From Pseudomonadota bacterium (GTDB lineage Bacteria > Pseudomonadota > Gammaproteobacteria > Burkholderiales > Thiobacillaceae), in assembly GCA_021836225.1 (NCBI GenBank), contig JAKBJA010000177.1, forward strand, positions 1 to 7,852: DNA of 7,852 nucleotides, given 5' to 3'. The position numbers and the translations under genes were made by a program. Shown piece after piece: positions 6,444 to 7,852 of this stretch; the first letter of the stretch is position 1; each line of letters begins with the position of its first letter. The notes beneath the pieces were generated by a model. It ran no database searches, had not been told where the DNA came from, and saw nothing but the letters and a program-made list of their open reading frames with translations.

Positions 6444-6480
6444 TGGAAGCGTGGCCGAGCGGTTTAAGGCACCGGTCTTG
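6444..6480 (+). repeat. 37-bp direct repeat, copy 2 (inside the intact tRNA-Ser)
   Basis: An exact match to 6301-6337, offset by 143 bp. It covers the base before the tRNA and the tRNA 5' half up to the second anticodon base. The match ends abruptly on both sides. A direct repeat bounded inside a tRNA anticodon is what would be left by integration or tandem duplication at that point. Confidence 0.9.
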
Positions 6481-6534
6481 AAAACCGGCGATGGTGCAAG
6501 CCATCCGTGAGTTCGAATCTCACCGCTTCCGCCA
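6445..6534 (+). tRNA. tRNA-Ser (anticodon UGA)
   Basis: A complete class II tRNA of 90 bases including the encoded CCA (6532-6534). The acceptor stem is GGAAGCG with CGCTTCC, and the discriminator is G. The D arm is GCC/GGC. The anticodon stem CCGGT/ACCGG encloses CTTGAAA, with anticodon TGA at 6479-6481. The long variable arm GATGG/CCATC is the serine hallmark. The T arm GTGAG/CTCAC carries TTCGAAT. It reads UCA and, by wobble, other UCN codons. It is followed 8 bases after CCA by a strong terminator. Its natural promoter appears to lie 158 bases upstream, before the truncated copy, so the primary transcript probably carries a leader of about 146 bases to be removed by RNase P. Confidence 0.97.
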
Positions 6535-6542
6535 GACGCCAG

Positions 6543-6570
6543 ACGGCCCCAGGAACGGGGCCGTTCTTAT
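6543..6570 (+). terminator. Rho-independent terminator after tRNA-Ser
   Basis: A perfect 8-bp GC-rich stem (ACGGCCCC at 6543-6550, GGGGCCGT at 6557-6564) with a 6-base loop AGGAAC, followed by the T-rich TCTTATT. Its position right after the tRNA 3' end supports the assignment. Confidence 0.85.
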
Positions 6571-6598
6571 TGTCGGTCGTTGATGCGAAAATCACGCC

Positions 6599-7456
6599 AT
6601 GCTCAGGACCGCCCCCCTCACCCCCGTCGACCATGACCGCGACAGCGCGGGGATGACCTATGTCTATCCCGTCGTCTCGCGGCGTGCAGGCGGCGTCTCG
6701 GTGGGGATCAATCTCAATCCGAACAACGCCTGCAACTGGGCGTGCGTGTATTGCCAGGTGCCGGAGCTGACGCGCGGCACGGCGCCCGGGATCGATCTGG
6801 CGCAACTGGAAGCCGAACTGCGCGCGATGCTCTCCGACATCCTCCACGGCGACTTCATGCAAACGCGCGTGCCCGAGGGTACCCGCCGGCTGAACGACAT
6901 CGCGCTGTCGGGCAACGGCGAGCCGACCAGCGCCAAGGCCTTTCCGCAGGTCATCGAACTGATCGGCCGGGTGATGATGGATTTCGGCCTGACCGGCAAG
7001 ATCAAGCTGGTGCTGATCACCAACGGCAGCCTCACCGACCGGCCGCGGGTGCAGGACGGCATCAAAAAAATGGCGGCCTTGAACGGCGAGGTCTGGTTCA
7101 AGTTCGACAGCGCAACCGCCAACGGCATGCGCACCATCAACCAGACCCGCATTTCACCCGACAAGCAGTTCGAGCGGCTGGCCGCGACCGCACGCCTGTG
7201 CCCGGCCTGGCTGCAAACCTGCGTGTTCGCGCTCGATGGCGCGCCGCCATCGGACGTGGAGCAGGCAGCCTACCTGGCCGCGGTGGGTCGTATCCGGCAG
7301 GAATCCATCCCGGTGCGGGGCGTGCTGCTGTATGGTCTGGCGCGGCCTTCGATGCAGCCGCAGGCCAGCCGCCTGTCTACCCTGCCCGTCGAATGGCTCG
7401 ATGCCTTCGCCGAAAAAATCCGCGCGGCCGGCCTGCCGGTGAAGGTGTCGCCATGA
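6599..7456 (+). CDS. Radical SAM family protein of unknown substrate
   Basis: A 285-residue enzyme with the radical SAM cluster motif CxxxCxxC as CNWACVYC (C45, C49, C52) in a 4Fe-4S-binding context. It is followed by ALSGNGEPT (GNGEPT at 105-110, the GGE-like SAM-binding motif) and VLITNGS (138-144). The layout is that of COG0731-like radical SAM proteins, which include distant relatives of tRNA-modifying enzymes. The substrate here is unknown. The N-terminus MLRTAPLTPVDHDRDSAGMTYVYPVVSRRAGG includes DHDRDSAGMTYVYP, typical of this group. That favours the ATG at 6599 over the internal ATG at 6653, although no clear ribosome binding site precedes 6599. The stop overlaps the acpS start as ATGA, so the two are translationally coupled. 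C-terminal length and sequence look intact. Confidence 0.85.
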   Translation: MLRTAPLTPVDHDRDSAGMTYVYPVVSRRAGGVSVGINLNPNNACNWACVYCQVPELTRGTAPGIDLAQLEAELRAMLSDILHGDFMQTRVPEGTRRLNDIALSGNGEPTSAKAFPQVIELIGRVMMDFGLTGKIKLVLITNGSLTDRPRVQDGIKKMAALNGEVWFKFDSATANGMRTINQTRISPDKQFERLAATARLCPAWLQTCVFALDGAPPSDVEQAAYLAAVGRIRQESIPVRGVLLYGLARPSMQPQASRLSTLPVEWLDAFAEKIRAAGLPVKVSP

Positions 7457-7833
7457 TCCACGGCATCGGCACCGACCTGCTAGACGCCGAGCGGATTCGC
7501 AGCGGCCTCGCGCGCTTTGGCGAGCATTATGCCGACCGCATCCTCGCTCCCGCCGAGCACGCAGGCTATTACGCCAGCCGCGATCCTGCGCGCTTTCTGG
7601 CCAAATGTTTCGCTGCCAAGGAGGCCTTCGCCAAGGCGACCGGAACCGGGCTGCGCGTGCCGGTGACGCTGCGCAACATCGCCGTGCTTCGCGATCCCCG
7701 GGGCAAGCCCTTCCTGCAATGCGCGCCCGAACTCGACGACTGGCTGGCGGCGCGCGGGGTGACCGCGCACCATGTGTCCTTGTCGGACGAGGGCGAACTG
7801 ATCCTGGCTTATGTGATTCTGGAGGCAACATGA
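7453..7833 (+). CDS. acpS: Holo-[acyl-carrier-protein] synthase
   Basis: A 126-residue 4'-phosphopantetheinyl transferase that moves the phosphopantetheine arm of CoA onto a serine of apo-ACP, activating it for fatty acid synthesis in the cytosol. It is recognised from the N-terminal GIGTDLLDAERI (D8, a Mg ligand) and the hallmark FLAKCFAAKEAFAKATGTGL (about 48-67, with K56 and E57). The length is normal for bacterial AcpS. The start ATG at 7453 overlaps the radical SAM stop by 4 bases, with GAAGG at 7441-7445 as ribosome binding site. The stop overlaps the start of the next gene in the same ATGA manner. In many proteobacteria acpS lies after pdxJ and before nagZ. Here a radical SAM gene is the upstream neighbour. 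Confidence 0.97.
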   Translation: MIHGIGTDLLDAERIRSGLARFGEHYADRILAPAEHAGYYASRDPARFLAKCFAAKEAFAKATGTGLRVPVTLRNIAVLRDPRGKPFLQCAPELDDWLAARGVTAHHVSLSDEGELILAYVILEAT

Positions 7834-7852
7834 CGCTTGGCCCCTTGATGCT
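7830..7852 (+). CDS. nagZ: Start of probable beta-N-acetylhexosaminidase (partial)
   Basis: Only MTLGPLM and two bases of the next codon lie in the window. The opening MxxGPLM is typical of betaproteobacterial NagZ, which removes N-acetylglucosamine from peptidoglycan fragments during cell-wall recycling, and acpS-nagZ adjacency is common in that class. The ATG overlaps the acpS stop (ATGA), with a strong GGAGG at 7821-7825, four bases upstream. The fragment is too short to prove the identity by itself. Confidence 0.6.

Noticed and set aside
6301..6480. tRNA with an intron in the anticodon loop
   Set aside because: The downstream copy is a complete tRNA with its own 5' half, so no splicing is needed. 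The spacer also lacks group I intron features.

Overview
The window reads as chromosomal DNA of a GC-rich betaproteobacterium. The best guess is a Nitrosomonadales/Thiobacillus-like lineage, inferred from protein style, codon use and the acpS-nagZ pair at the right edge. Most of it is dense, ordinary coding sequence. The long open frames opposite the real genes are GC-driven shadows.

Left part, minus strand (about 400-3869): a tightly packed four-gene set, transcribed right to left. It runs from a MoxR-like AAA+ ATPase (2826-3869), to a DUF2201-type protein combining a HExxH metallopeptidase-like region with a VWA domain (1580-2836), to the chaperone Hsp33 (hslO, 696-1583), to a 94-residue exported protein of unknown function (400-684). 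The first two pairs overlap and the last is 11 bases apart, so they are probably co-transcribed. MoxR-VWA pairs generally act as chaperone or metal-insertion-like machines, and here one is joined to a redox chaperone. This Hsp33 lacks two of the four zinc-binding cysteines that form the redox switch in E. coli. Bases 1-399 hold no gene I can support.

Middle (3996-6057): a zinc-ribbon NUDIX hydrolase on the plus strand, divergent from the ATPase and similar in layout to FAD/ADP-ribose pyrophosphatases. It converges on a 502-residue minus-strand protein with a PilZ-like signature (RNRQR, then DESTEG), so it is a candidate c-di-GMP receptor. A sigma-54-like promoter lies just upstream of the latter.

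Right part (6260-7852): a tRNA-Ser(UGA) gene preceded by an exact 37-bp copy of its own 5' half, which stops inside the anticodon. The two copies are separated by 106 bp that can fold into several consecutive hairpins. The only good promoter lies before the truncated copy, so the intact tRNA may be made from a long structured leader. After a strong terminator come a radical SAM protein, acpS (holo-ACP synthase) and the first codons of probable nagZ, linked by ATGA stop/start overlaps.

The features most worth a second look are the half-tRNA/hairpin arrangement and the Hsp33 with a degenerate zinc site. I saw no CRISPR array, transposase, toxin-antitoxin pair or clear defence system.
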